Part shown: in pieces, positions 46,917 to 56,063 of the stretch | Layout of the letters: the number at the start of each line of letters is the position of its first letter | Numbering within the stretch: position 1 is the first letter of the stretch | Assembly (NCBI RefSeq): GCF_010646885.2 | Contig: NZ_CP050700.1 | Span: 2,630,501 to 2,694,500 of the forward strand | Length of the DNA stretch: 64,000 nucleotides | Direction: 5' to 3' | Source of the DNA: Desulfopila sp. IMCC35008 | GTDB taxonomy: Bacteria; Desulfobacterota; Desulfobulbia; Desulfobulbales; Desulfocapsaceae | The notes under the pieces: model-generated | Seen by the model: the letters and a program-made list of their open reading frames with translations, nothing else | Database searches by the model: none | Told to the model about the DNA's origin: nothing | Translations under genes and position numbers: made by a program

Positions 46917-47365
46917 CAGAAACAGTTGACAACAAGATCGTCGCCTTCGCCTGCCGTCATTGAGCGTATTCAGCTGCGGACCTGGCAGGTTCGGAACGAC
47001 GACCATACCCTCCATCCATCTCTATTGTCATGCTGCCCTGTACAGGCAGGATCGAGGAAGCAGTGATTCTGCAAGCTTTTGAGGGGGGCGCAGACGGTGT
47101 AATGGTCATCGGCTGCCTTGAAGGGGATTGCCACTATATAAACGGCAACCTCCGCGCCAAGGCGAGAGTAGAGAGAGTTATAAAAATTCTTGATGATATA
47201 AACATGGGTGGCGAGCGGTTACGTATGTATAACCTCAGCGCCGGAGAAGGTGCTAAATTTGCCGCCTATGCCAACGAGTTCGCCGATCATATCGATGAAC
47301 TCGGCCCGAGCAGGATTAACCAGATACGCAACCCGCAAACAAAACCCGTTCCTCAGGAGGCATAA
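46913..47365 (+). CDS. mvhD: MvhD/FrhD-type iron-sulfur protein containing selenocysteine (TGA codon 17)
   Basis: 150 residues when the TGA at 46961-46963 is read through. The N-terminus IVAFACRH-U-AYSAADLAG corresponds to the CxxC of MvhD (FCCNWCSYAGADLAG type), with selenocysteine replacing the second Cys; the remaining Cys (PCTGR, GCLEGDC) align. MvhD carries a [2Fe-2S] cluster and hands electrons to HdrA. The ATG overlaps the hdrA stop and AAGGAGG stands 6 bases before it, and the sequence after TGA is the expected family sequence, so this is not a pseudogene. Sec-containing MvhD/FrhD proteins are known in bacteria that use selenium. A hairpin follows the TGA. Confidence 0.85.
46977..46993 (+). 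promoter_or_regulatory. SECIS-like hairpin downstream of the mvhD TGA
   Basis: CGGACCT (46977-46983) pairs with AGGTTCG (46987-46993), seven pairs including one G-U, around a 3-base loop. It begins 13 bases after the UGA inside the reading frame, where bacterial SECIS elements are found. Confidence 0.5.
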
Positions 47366-47369
47366 CGCA

Positions 47370-48035
47370 ATGATCACCGGAACACCGAAACCGACAGAAG
47401 AAATACTGGAAATGGTGGAGCCCTACGACCGGATTGTGGTCGCCGGTTGTTTTGGTTGTGTCACCGTCTGCAGGGTTGGTGGGCAAAAGGAAGTTCAGGT
47501 ACTCTCATCTACACTTCGACTGGCCCGTGAGGCTGACGGCAAGAATCTGGAAATAAAAGAAGTCTGCCTGGAACGGCAGTGCGATCCTGAATACCTTGAA
47601 CTGATGCGCCCTTATGTCGAAGATTACGATGCGGTGCTTTCTATCGCCTGCGGCGCCGGTATCCAGTTCCTGGCCGAAACCTATGACAAGACCCCCATCC
47701 TGCCAGGTATTAACACCGGCTTTCTCGGCGTTACCGAACGGCAGGGTGAGTGGGCAGAGCGTTGCCAGGGATGTGGTGACTGCGTACTGCACCTGACCGG
47801 GGGAATCTGTCCGGTGAGCCGCTGTGCCAAGTCACTCTTTCACGGCCCCTGCGGCGGTTCAGTAAAAGGAAAATGTGAAGTAGCACAAGATGTTCCCTGC
47901 GGCTGGCAACTGATCGTCGACCGACTCAAATCACTTGACCAGATGGACAATTACGGCAAATTAAAACCCTATAAAGGATGGTCAACATCCAGGGACGGCG
48001 GCCCGCGCCGCATAATCAGGGAGGACATGGTCTGA
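47370..48035 (+). CDS. metV: MetV-like partner of methylenetetrahydrofolate reductase
   Basis: 221 residues, Cys-rich. VVAGCFGCVTVC and the C-terminal CQGCGDCVLHLTGGICPVSRC, AKSLFHGPCGGSVKGKCEV are the MetF C-terminal-domain-like (MTHFR_C) signature of MetV. In acetogens MetV binds an iron-sulfur cluster and brings electrons to MetF. The ATG at 47370 has CAGGAGG before it. It overlaps metF by one base (TGATG). Confidence 0.9.
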   Translation: MITGTPKPTEEILEMVEPYDRIVVAGCFGCVTVCRVGGQKEVQVLSSTLRLAREADGKNLEIKEVCLERQCDPEYLELMRPYVEDYDAVLSIACGAGIQFLAETYDKTPILPGINTGFLGVTERQGEWAERCQGCGDCVLHLTGGICPVSRCAKSLFHGPCGGSVKGKCEVAQDVPCGWQLIVDRLKSLDQMDNYGKLKPYKGWSTSRDGGPRRIIREDMV

Positions 48036-48961
48036 TGAAATCAGGAAGCAATCTGGAAAAAGTTCTGGAAGCAGGTCATTTTGCGGTAACGGCTGAATGT
48101 GGTCCACCGCGCGGCGCAGATCCTGATATCGTCAGGGAGAAGGCGGCTTTTGTGAAGGGCAATGTTGACGCGTGCAATATTACTGACAACCAGACCTCGG
48201 TTGTACGAATGAGCTCGTTAGCCGGGTGCCTGCTGGTGAAGGAATCGGGGACAGAACCGCTCATCCAGATGGTGGTAAGGGACCGCAACAGGATCGCCCT
48301 GCAATCGGACCTTCTCGGAGCTTCTGCAATGGGTGTAAGAAACCTCCTCTGTCTTTCCGGCGATCACCAGAAATTCGGGGATGACCCGCAGGCGAAAAAT
48401 GTATTTGATATCGACTCAATGCAACTGATTCACATGGTCAAGGTTATGAGGGATGAAGGTCTCTTCCCATCAGGTGAAAAGCTGCAGGGAGCGCCTAAAT
48501 TCTATATCGGTTGTGCGGTTAATCCGTTTGCCGACCCCTATGAAATACGTGTCCCCCGGTTTAAACTCAAGGCGGATGCTGGTGCCGATTTTGTGCAGAC
48601 TCAGTGCATCTACAATATGGATAAATTCAAGCAATATATGGAAGATGCCAAAAAGGAAGGGCTGCACGAGCGAGTAAAAATCCTGGCAGGAGTCACCCCG
48701 CTCAAGTCCGCCGGTATGGCCAAGTTCATGAAAAAGTTTGTGGCAGGCATGGATATCCCTGACGATGTCATTAAACGTATCGCCGATGAGCCCAAAGAAA
48801 AACAGGCTGCAAAAGGTATTGAGATGTGCATTGAACAGATCCATGAACTCAAAGAGATGGAAGGCATAGCCGGAGCCCATGTCATGGCCATCGAATGGGA
48901 AGAAAAACTCGAAGAAATTATCGGTGGAGCCGGGCTACTGCCCAGACCGCAAGTCGACTGA
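48035..48961 (+). CDS. metF: 5,10-methylenetetrahydrofolate reductase MetF
   Basis: 308 residues. The TIM barrel starts AVTAECGPPRGADPD with the catalytic Glu and has RDRNRIALQSDLLGASAMGV, CLSGDHQKFGDDP and TQCIYNMDKF, all conserved in functional MetF. It interconverts methylene- and methyl-tetrahydrofolate, a step of the Wood-Ljungdahl methyl branch. With MetV, HdrABC and MvhD it would form a bifurcating MetFV-Hdr complex as described for acetogens; whether it bifurcates here is an inference from gene order. Confidence 0.93.
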   Translation: MKSGSNLEKVLEAGHFAVTAECGPPRGADPDIVREKAAFVKGNVDACNITDNQTSVVRMSSLAGCLLVKESGTEPLIQMVVRDRNRIALQSDLLGASAMGVRNLLCLSGDHQKFGDDPQAKNVFDIDSMQLIHMVKVMRDEGLFPSGEKLQGAPKFYIGCAVNPFADPYEIRVPRFKLKADAGADFVQTQCIYNMDKFKQYMEDAKKEGLHERVKILAGVTPLKSAGMAKFMKKFVAGMDIPDDVIKRIADEPKEKQAAKGIEMCIEQIHELKEMEGIAGAHVMAIEWEEKLEEIIGGAGLLPRPQVD

Positions 48962-49078
48962 CCCAACCATGTATCTAAATGCCAATACTGACACGTAGCA
49001 CAATAAACGAGAAACCAATTTAGGATGCTCAAAGAGGCAAAAACACATTAACACGATGTGATAACCAGGAGGAATAAC

Positions 49079-49465
49079 ATGGAAGAGAAAAAGAACATTC
49101 TGCTTGTAGACGATGATCCTGATTTTGTTGAAGCTGTCAGGGTTATTGTTGAGAATGGCGGCTACAACGTTCGTGTCGCTTACGATGGGCAGGAGGGTCT
49201 TGATGCCGTCGCCGAAGAGAAACCTGACCTGATCGTTCTTGACGTCATGATGCCGAATATGGACGGCCATGCAGCCTGCGCAAAATTAAAGACCGATCCG
49301 GCAACCAGGGAAATCCCGATTATTTTATTGACGGCAGTCGCCGACAGGGTGACGACCAGTAAATATTCCCACCGGGATATGCTGGAGAGTGAGGCAGAGG
49401 ATTATATGCCCAAACCGGTCGATCCTCAGGAATTACTGGGACTTATCAAAAGCTGGCTGAAATAA
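49079..49465 (+). CDS. single-domain response regulator
   Basis: 128 residues, one CheY-like receiver. Acidic pocket DDD near 11-13, phospho-acceptor D55 in LIVLDVMMPN, Thr in LLTAVADRVTT and Lys in YMPKPVD. There is no output domain. CAGGAGGAATAAC precedes the ATG. It may accept phosphate from the PAS kinase earlier in the operon or the hybrid kinase next to it. Confidence 0.9.
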   Translation: MEEKKNILLVDDDPDFVEAVRVIVENGGYNVRVAYDGQEGLDAVAEEKPDLIVLDVMMPNMDGHAACAKLKTDPATREIPIILLTAVADRVTTSKYSHRDMLESEAEDYMPKPVDPQELLGLIKSWLK

Positions 49466-49488
49466 GAGATAGTTGCCCCGAGACTCCT

Positions 49489-49518
49489 CCTTTCTCGCAG
49501 TTTCGACTGCGTGAAAGG
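49489..49518 (+). terminator. hairpin between the receiver and hybrid-kinase genes
   Basis: CCTTTC-T-CGCAG pairs with CTGCG-T-GAAAGG around a TTTCGA loop, twelve-base arms with one mismatch. No T tract follows, so it may be a processing or attenuation stem rather than a full terminator. Confidence 0.45.
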
Positions 49519-49557
49519 GGAACCACTGTAGCCATGATTTTTTAACGTGAGAGAACT

Positions 49558-51072
49558 ATGAAAGACATTCGTGTACTCATAATTGATGATGAGGAAGTAA
49601 TTCGTGAGGGTGTCCAAAGAGCTCTTAGAGGTCGTGGTTATAATGTAGCCAAAGCTGAGAACGGCGAAAAAGGTATCGAGATGCTTCAGGAGGATGACTA
49701 CAAAATCGTTCTCCTCGATCTTATGATGCCGGGTATAGACGGATTCGGAGTACTGGAATGGATAAAGGAAAACCGTCCCGCCATCGAGGTGGTTGTCATC
49801 ACCGGTTTTGCCACAGTTTCTAAAGCTGTCTCCGCAATGAAACAGGGGGCATTCGACTTTGTAGGCAAACCGTTTACACCTGATTATATTCGTATAGTAG
49901 TAGGACGGGCAACAGAACGTATTCAGCTAGAAGAAGAGGCCAAGCGCTTACGTGAAGAACACTCCTTAAGCCTGACCGCCATCGAGAACGAGCAAAGCCG
50001 GTTAAAAACGGTATTCGGCTGTATGGTTGAAGCAGTTGTCATCACCGACAAGCAAAGCATCGTTGTTCATCATAATCCCGCGGCCATAAAAATACTCGAG
50101 ATCCAGACGGACCCATTTATCGGCAAGCTCTTCTCACATTCGATACTCGATGACTCCGCCTCATCCATGGTTCAACAGGCCATGGAGAAATCAGTTGTTG
50201 TCACCCGTGATTTTCCACCAGGAGCCATCTCACGCAAATACCTGCGCGCTCATTGTGCTCCTGTTACAGCAGAGAACGGGAAGGTGATCGGTTCTGTAAC
50301 TGTTTTTGAGGATATCAGCACCCATAAGGAAATTGACAGAATGAAGTCTGATTTCGTGGCCATGGTTGCCCACGAACTCAAGTCTCCCCTCGCCTCCATC
50401 GAGCAGATGATCTATGCACTCCAGGTGGGTTGTAAATACGAAGCAGAACAGGCCTGCAACAAAATGCATACACGAATGACGATCCGCACCAAGGACCTGT
50501 TACAGATGATAGACAACCTCCTGAACCTCTCGAAGATGGAAAGCGGCACGGTTGAATTTCAACTTGAACCGGTCAGGGGGCATGAGATCCTTGATACCAT
50601 CCTGGATATCATAAGCCACCAGACAGAGAGCAGGCAAATAGAACTCAGCTACGAACCATGTGAGGAGGACTGGATCTTTAACGTCGATTACGACCACATA
50701 CGAACCGCCTTCATGAATATCATTTCCAATGCCGTTAAATACACCCCCGATGGCGGTAAGGTTACTATTTCCACCAACGTAAAAGGAGGTTTTGTTAACC
50801 TTGTTGTCAAGGACTCCGGGATCGGCATCAGTCAGGATGATCTCCCACACATTTTCGATCGATTTTTCAGGGTGAAGGGAAAAGCCACTCGTCACATAAC
50901 CGGTTCCGGTCTCGGTCTTTCCCTGGTTAAGGAAGTTGTCGAGGCCCATCAGGGATATATCGATGTGCAATCTGAACTGGAAAAAGGAACAACATTCACC
51001 TTGAGTTTCCCAATACTCATGAATACGACCGATTCCCCTGAAGCATTGGATAGTGCGGCTGTGAAAACGTAA
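49558..51072 (+). CDS. receiver-PAS-histidine kinase hybrid protein
   Basis: 504 residues in the order receiver (1-120, D54 in IVLLDLMMPG), PAS (about 140-255), HisKA (about 265-330, VAMVAHELKSPLAS), HATPase (NAVKYTP, DSGIGIS, GSGLGLSLV). An N-terminal receiver feeding a kinase suggests that a phosphorylated signal controls the kinase. No membrane segment. It is the last gene of the hdr/met region on this strand. Confidence 0.92.
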   Translation: MKDIRVLIIDDEEVIREGVQRALRGRGYNVAKAENGEKGIEMLQEDDYKIVLLDLMMPGIDGFGVLEWIKENRPAIEVVVITGFATVSKAVSAMKQGAFDFVGKPFTPDYIRIVVGRATERIQLEEEAKRLREEHSLSLTAIENEQSRLKTVFGCMVEAVVITDKQSIVVHHNPAAIKILEIQTDPFIGKLFSHSILDDSASSMVQQAMEKSVVVTRDFPPGAISRKYLRAHCAPVTAENGKVIGSVTVFEDISTHKEIDRMKSDFVAMVAHELKSPLASIEQMIYALQVGCKYEAEQACNKMHTRMTIRTKDLLQMIDNLLNLSKMESGTVEFQLEPVRGHEILDTILDIISHQTESRQIELSYEPCEEDWIFNVDYDHIRTAFMNIISNAVKYTPDGGKVTISTNVKGGFVNLVVKDSGIGISQDDLPHIFDRFFRVKGKATRHITGSGLGLSLVKEVVEAHQGYIDVQSELEKGTTFTLSFPILMNTTDSPEALDSAAVKT

Positions 51073-51182
51073 CGTCTCTCATCTTTTGCCATCCGGGCAG
51101 GAAACAGTTTTACACTCCTGGTGCATAAACCTGATCAGTGCACAGAAGATTGAGACAATCAACAGGCCGCGTACAGGGCATT

Positions 51183-52949
51183 TCAGCTTACTGGAATACC
51201 CTCCTTGCTCCACCCTCTCAAAAGGTAATAGTCTTGCAGCATATATTCCATTTCGTCTTCCGGTAAAGAGCCGCCCTCCGGGAGGACCTCTTTATACAGG
51301 CGTTTCGGCAATCTATCCTGCTCCACCGTCAAGCCTTCACCGATATTGAACATACGTGTCATATGCAGGATATGCCGGGCAATTTCCTGCAACCCCTCCT
51401 TGGTAATGGGCTGGCCCGTAACCAACCTGAGCGATTCAACGAGTTCTTCCCAACTGTAGAGGTCTCTGTAGAAGCGACAAAGGGTCAGGGTGTCAAAGAT
51501 ATTCAAACGGTCTTCATAATCTATCAGCATCACGGCCTTTTCGTTTACCCGCTCCGGGGGTATCAGCCCTGACAATTCAGGCTTATAAAAAGTAGTCCGC
51601 AGATGACATGCCCCCCGAGGTGATGTTCCAAAGGTCAACCCCATCCCCTTCAACTTGCGTGGATCATATCCGGCAGGTTCCAGCCCTTTTACATGGACGG
51701 CAAGATCTTCCAGCTCCCATTCCTTTGCGGCGGAGAGGATTCCATCAGCCAACACCTCACCGATTCCTTCACGATCGTTAATCATTTGCAGCAACTGAGC
51801 AATCTGGTCGGCGTTACCATACTCAATATCATACTCTATACGGCCCTGTGATACGGCTTCAATGACCAGGCCACAAAGGTTCCCGGCAGTAATCGTATCC
51901 ATGCCCAACCGGTCGCAGATGTCATTGAGCCAGGCAACCTCGCCCATATCCTCCACCATGCAAAGGCCGCCGAAGGAATAGATTGTTTCATATTCCGGCC
52001 CTTCGAGTTTCAGCCCTTTATGTCTTCCTTTTTTCAGGGTGGCCATTCGGCCACAGGCCATAAAGCATTTCGCACATGCATGGGGCTTGACATCGTGTTC
52101 AGCATGAAACTTTTCCCCACTGATGTCCTCCCAATGCTCACAAGACCCCTGAGACCAGTATTTCGCCGGAAATGCTCCTACTGTATTCATCAGGGATACC
52201 ATCATGGTGGTGCCCATCTTTTTATAGGCCTTAACCCCGGGGTGTTCACGATTGTCTGAGGCAAACTTTTTAGCATAGTTTGCAACACCCTCCATATCAG
52301 CGTACTCCCTTTTCCGGTCACCCTGGAACACCACTGCTTTTACCAGCTTCGAACCAAGTACAGCCCCTACGCCTGTCCTGCCTGCGCAACGCCATTTATC
52401 GTTGGCAATAATTGCATATTTTACAAGATTTTCCCCGGCAGGCCCTATGGCGATAGCACCACGCTTACTAAAGGTGGCAGTATCGCATGCGAATCGGCTC
52501 ATCGCTTCTGCCTCTGCGGTAAAGGTATCCATACCCCAAAGTGCAGAGCCATCCTTAAACTCAACACCTTCGGGGGTAATTACCGGTACCACCGGCTTCT
52601 CGGATTTACCGGTAAAAATGATGGCGTCAAAACCGGTTGCATCGATTGCTTCGGGCACTCTCCCGCCCGAATAAGATTCACTGTAATAGCCGGTCAAGGG
52701 AGATTTAGTGTACACACCGTAGCGACTGCCACCCCAGAGTCGTCCACCGCAAAAGGGCCCGGTGGCAACAATAAGGTTATTCTCCTGGGCAAAAGGATCA
52801 ACTCCTGCCGGGTTACGCTCCAGGAGAAGATGAGTGGCAAGACCTTTACCACCCAGACATTTCTCCAGTACATCATCGCTAACAGTTTCAATTACATATT
52901 CCTGAGTTGTTAATTGAATCGTCAAAATGCGATTATAGAATCCGTACAT
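51183..52949 (-). CDS. aldehyde:ferredoxin oxidoreductase (tungsten/molybdopterin)
   Basis: 588 residues from the ATG at 52949 (GGGAG 9 bases before it). The AOR N-domain is seen in GGRLWGGSRYGVYTKSPLTGYYSESYSGG, and the central/C-terminal domain has the cluster cysteines (ACAKCFMACGR, CHLRTTFYKPELSG) and EGPEYETIYSFGGLCMVED. AORs oxidise aldehydes to carboxylic acids and reduce ferredoxin using a bis-pyranopterin tungsten or molybdenum centre. It lies 31 bases after a GABA-type aminotransferase on the same strand, so its aldehyde may be succinic semialdehyde. Confidence 0.9.
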   Translation of the reverse strand: MYGFYNRILTIQLTTQEYVIETVSDDVLEKCLGGKGLATHLLLERNPAGVDPFAQENNLIVATGPFCGGRLWGGSRYGVYTKSPLTGYYSESYSGGRVPEAIDATGFDAIIFTGKSEKPVVPVITPEGVEFKDGSALWGMDTFTAEAEAMSRFACDTATFSKRGAIAIGPAGENLVKYAIIANDKWRCAGRTGVGAVLGSKLVKAVVFQGDRKREYADMEGVANYAKKFASDNREHPGVKAYKKMGTTMMVSLMNTVGAFPAKYWSQGSCEHWEDISGEKFHAEHDVKPHACAKCFMACGRMATLKKGRHKGLKLEGPEYETIYSFGGLCMVEDMGEVAWLNDICDRLGMDTITAGNLCGLVIEAVSQGRIEYDIEYGNADQIAQLLQMINDREGIGEVLADGILSAAKEWELEDLAVHVKGLEPAGYDPRKLKGMGLTFGTSPRGACHLRTTFYKPELSGLIPPERVNEKAVMLIDYEDRLNIFDTLTLCRFYRDLYSWEELVESLRLVTGQPITKEGLQEIARHILHMTRMFNIGEGLTVEQDRLPKRLYKEVLPEGGSLPEDEMEYMLQDYYLLRGWSKEGIPVS

Positions 52950-52980
52950 CTTCATCTCCCAATAAATTGACTGACACGAC

Positions 52981-54291
52981 TTACTTGCTGATAGCCGCCA
53001 AACCACCTTCTACAATAGCCAAACCTTTCTCGAGTTGTGCATCAGTTATCACAAGTGGCATGAGAAACCTTATGATATTCCCATAGGTTCCGCAACTGAG
53101 AATAAGCAGCCCGCGGTCAAAACAATATTTCACAAGGGCCTTGGTTTCGTCTGCAGCCGGTGTTTTTTTCGTCCTGTCTTTTACGAGTTCAAGAGCAATC
53201 ATCGGCCCCAGGCCACGTACATCTCCGATAATATCGAACGATTCCTGAAAAGTCTTAAACCTGCGGCCTAAGGTTTCTCCGAGCTCAACGGATCTTTGCA
53301 GGAGGTTTTCGCTTTCAATTATATCAAAAACTGCCAAGGCAGCTTCACAGCATAACGGGTTGCCGCCATAGGTCCCTCCTATTCCTGAAGGATGGACAGA
53401 GTCCATGATCTCTTTTTTACCGATAACTGCACTTAATGGCATCCCGGCGGCAAGACTTTTGGCACTGGTTGTGATGTCCGGTTCAACACCATAATATTCC
53501 ATTGCGAACATATGACCTGTACGTCCTATTCCGGTCTGAATCTCATCAGCAATAAAGAGGACATCATATTTCTCGCATATCGATTTCAGCCGCTGGAAAT
53601 AATCTTTTGGTGGTGCAATAAATCCCCCCTCCCCCTGTACCGGCTCAACGATGATGGCTGCAGTCTGCTCGGGGGCAACAACGTTAGTGAAGACATGCTC
53701 CAGATGATTTGCACATTCGAGATCACAACCCGGATATTCCTGATTGAACTGACACCGGTAGCAATTTGCAAAAGGCATTTTATACACTTCAGGTGCAAAG
53801 GGCCCTAACGCATATTTATATGGTTTTATCTTGGAGGTCAGGGACATGCCCAACAGGGTTCGACCGTGAAAACCACTGTCAAAAGAAATTATTGCAGGTT
53901 TTTTTGTATAATATCTTGCGATTTTAACTGCATTTTCAACAGCCTCAGCACCACTATTCGCGAACATCGCTGCCTTGGGAGAGTCACCTGGCACGGCATC
54001 ACAGAGTTTCTCTGCCAATTTTACTGCCGATTCATATGGTGAAACCATAAAACATGTATGGGTGAATTTTGCGGCTTGGTCCTGGATCGCCTTAACGACT
54101 TTAGGATGAGAGTGGCCGACGTTCATTACCGCAATACCACCACCGAAATCGATAATTTCCCTCCCTTCGATATCCTCTATTATTGCGCCGCTGGCTTTTG
54201 CTACATAGGAAGTAGTGCCGCTGATATTGCCTTTGGCAATGACTTTCTCTCGTCGATCATGGAGATCGCTGTTACTCGTTGCTGAACTCAT
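52981..54291 (-). CDS. gabT: 4-aminobutyrate-type aminotransferase, class III
   Basis: 436 residues of the class III PLP fold. ANSGAEAVENAVKIAR, FDSGFHGRTLLGMSLT, VQGEGGF, ADEIQTGIGRTG and the PLP lysine in TTSAKSLAAGMP are present. The closest family by motif is GABA transaminase. A Cys-rich insert (NCYRCQFNQEYPGCDLECANHLE) occupies the place where animal GABA transaminases hold a [2Fe-2S] cluster. It should convert GABA to succinic semialdehyde. GGGGATACC precedes the ATG. Confidence 0.88.
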   Translation of the reverse strand: MSSATSNSDLHDRREKVIAKGNISGTTSYVAKASGAIIEDIEGREIIDFGGGIAVMNVGHSHPKVVKAIQDQAAKFTHTCFMVSPYESAVKLAEKLCDAVPGDSPKAAMFANSGAEAVENAVKIARYYTKKPAIISFDSGFHGRTLLGMSLTSKIKPYKYALGPFAPEVYKMPFANCYRCQFNQEYPGCDLECANHLEHVFTNVVAPEQTAAIIVEPVQGEGGFIAPPKDYFQRLKSICEKYDVLFIADEIQTGIGRTGHMFAMEYYGVEPDITTSAKSLAAGMPLSAVIGKKEIMDSVHPSGIGGTYGGNPLCCEAALAVFDIIESENLLQRSVELGETLGRRFKTFQESFDIIGDVRGLGPMIALELVKDRTKKTPAADETKALVKYCFDRGLLILSCGTYGNIIRFLMPLVITDAQLEKGLAIVEGGLAAISK

Positions 54292-54366
54292 GGTATCCCC
54301 TTAATTAGTTCGTTTTCATATGTTGTTGTTATAATGTTTGTATACCCACTGGCAGCTGTATATCCC

Positions 54367-55644
54367 TTATCCAAGAACCTTATTGGGTAGGCCCCATAAG
54401 GCGATCTGCGGAAACAGCATACAGAGGATGAGGACGGTCAGATTCACCATGACAAATGGAACAACTGACCTGTAAATCGTTGCTATCCCCACCCCTGGTG
54501 GTGCAATCCCCTTCAGGTAGAAAAGGGCAAATCCATAGGGTGGTGTCTGCACTGCGATAAGGATGTTTAAAATCATCAGAACCCCGACCCAGACCGGGTC
54601 GTAGCCAAGTGATACCGTTATTGGTGTGATGAGTGGTGCACACATCAGCACGATGATAACACATATCGGAGGCAGGTCAAGGTTGAGTGCGAAGTCGGAA
54701 ACTATCGACTGAACACCCATCAGCAGATGAAAATTACTGAACACAGAGGCTCCGAAAATGATCCACATCGCGACACTGACGAGCGTCGCGGTCTGCAACC
54801 CTACGTTCAGGAACATTTCGGTTTTAAAGTGTTTGAAAAGTATAGAGAGAACAATTGCACCAACAACTCCTATGGTCCCTCCCTGATTCAGTAGGAGTTG
54901 CAATACCTGTGATAATGGAACCAAGAACTGCAACAATAAGCATCATCGCCAGGGCACCATCACGGGTGACCCCAAGTTTCTCTATCCATGGACGTTGCCT
55001 ATTCTCTGAATCGGCGGCCGAGATTGGGGCTTTCTTAGGATTAAATTTGCAGCTTATCACGACATACGTAATCAACAGGGTAACAGTCAGCAGTGCAGGC
55101 ATCATTGCTCCGATAAACATTTTACCGATAGAGTTATGGGTTGCTGCAGCAAACATAATCATTGGAATGGAAGGAGGGATCAGGATTCCCAGCGCCCCCC
55201 CCCCGCCATTATCACCCCTAGAGCCAACTGTTCATTATAACCGCGATCAAGCATCGGGCGTAAGGCGATACTGCCGGAAGTCATGATACCTGCGCCAATA
55301 ATACCGACCATGGCCCCAATCATTGAGCAGACAACAATGACGCTTATCGCAATAGAGCCTCGAACCTTCCCGATAACCATCTGGCTCGCATCGAACATGG
55401 CGTCCCCAATACCTGATTTGGTAAAGAACTGACCCATATAAATGTACAATGGGATAGCCAACAGAATAAAACAAAAATAGGTCGATTCTATTGTAGTAGG
55501 GATTACGTTAAACACAGCATCTCCCCAGGTGAAATATCCTACCATCATGGCAATGCCGCCTAAGGCCAGACCAACCGGAGCCCCTAGTGCGAAAATGATC
55601 AAAATACAGACGAGCAGCATCCCAGTCAGCGCTTCAATTCCCAT
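54367..55644 (-). pseudogene. dctM: TRAP transporter large permease DctM with two frameshifts
   Basis: Three pieces of one DctM protein lie in three frames and in order. The first shift falls at a run of ten C (55195-55204): eight (or eleven) would restore AGGALGILIPPS after VIMA. The second falls at 54877-54883, where one extra G in the coding strand moves the frame away from TESGGTIGVVGAI. Together they make about 425 residues of a normal-length permease. It is either a decayed gene or two assembly errors in homopolymers. Confidence 0.8.
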
Positions 55645-55681
55645 CTCTCCCCTCTTTGACCCTGTAGCTCATCTCGGCTTT

Positions 55682-55924
55682 TTATTTGCGAATTAATTCC
55701 TTACCGGTTTTCAGGTAATAGAGATTTGAAATGATATCTTTGCCAAACTGGAGAATAAAAAGAGTGCAGGCAAACATCGCCATTATCCAGAAGTGGTGCA
55801 TATATGGTGCCCACTCGCTTTGTCTGCGAATACCGAATTTCAACGCATCCTGAAGCTTGTCAAAGCATAAGAAAAGAATGAGGACTAAAAAAAAGAGGTT
55901 CTTCGACGAAATGTGCGAAATTAA
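55682..55924 (-). pseudogene. dctQ: truncated TRAP small permease DctQ
   Basis: Only the C-terminal 80 residues are left: FFLVLILFLCFDKLQDALKF, then GIRRQSEWAPYMHHFWIMAM and a last helix ending KTGKELIRK. An in-frame TAA lies just before this (55925-55927) and only 138 bases separate it from the divergent activator, too few for the missing N-terminal half. No DctP-type binding protein is nearby. Confidence 0.7.
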
Positions 55925-56063
55925 TTATACGTTATCGTTCCGCCTGATTAGAGTATCAGGAAACCTTCTTACTAAACAATTCCAGTGACATGTTTGATTA
56001 TTTATGTACAATCATTGTAAGTGAAATTATGACACAATAATAACATAAAAATATTAACCTGTT

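Noticed and set aside
55180..55644. TGA end of the first dctM fragment as a third selenocysteine codon
   Set aside because: Conserved sequence resumes in another frame right after a ten-base homopolymer, so a frameshift explains it better than read-through.
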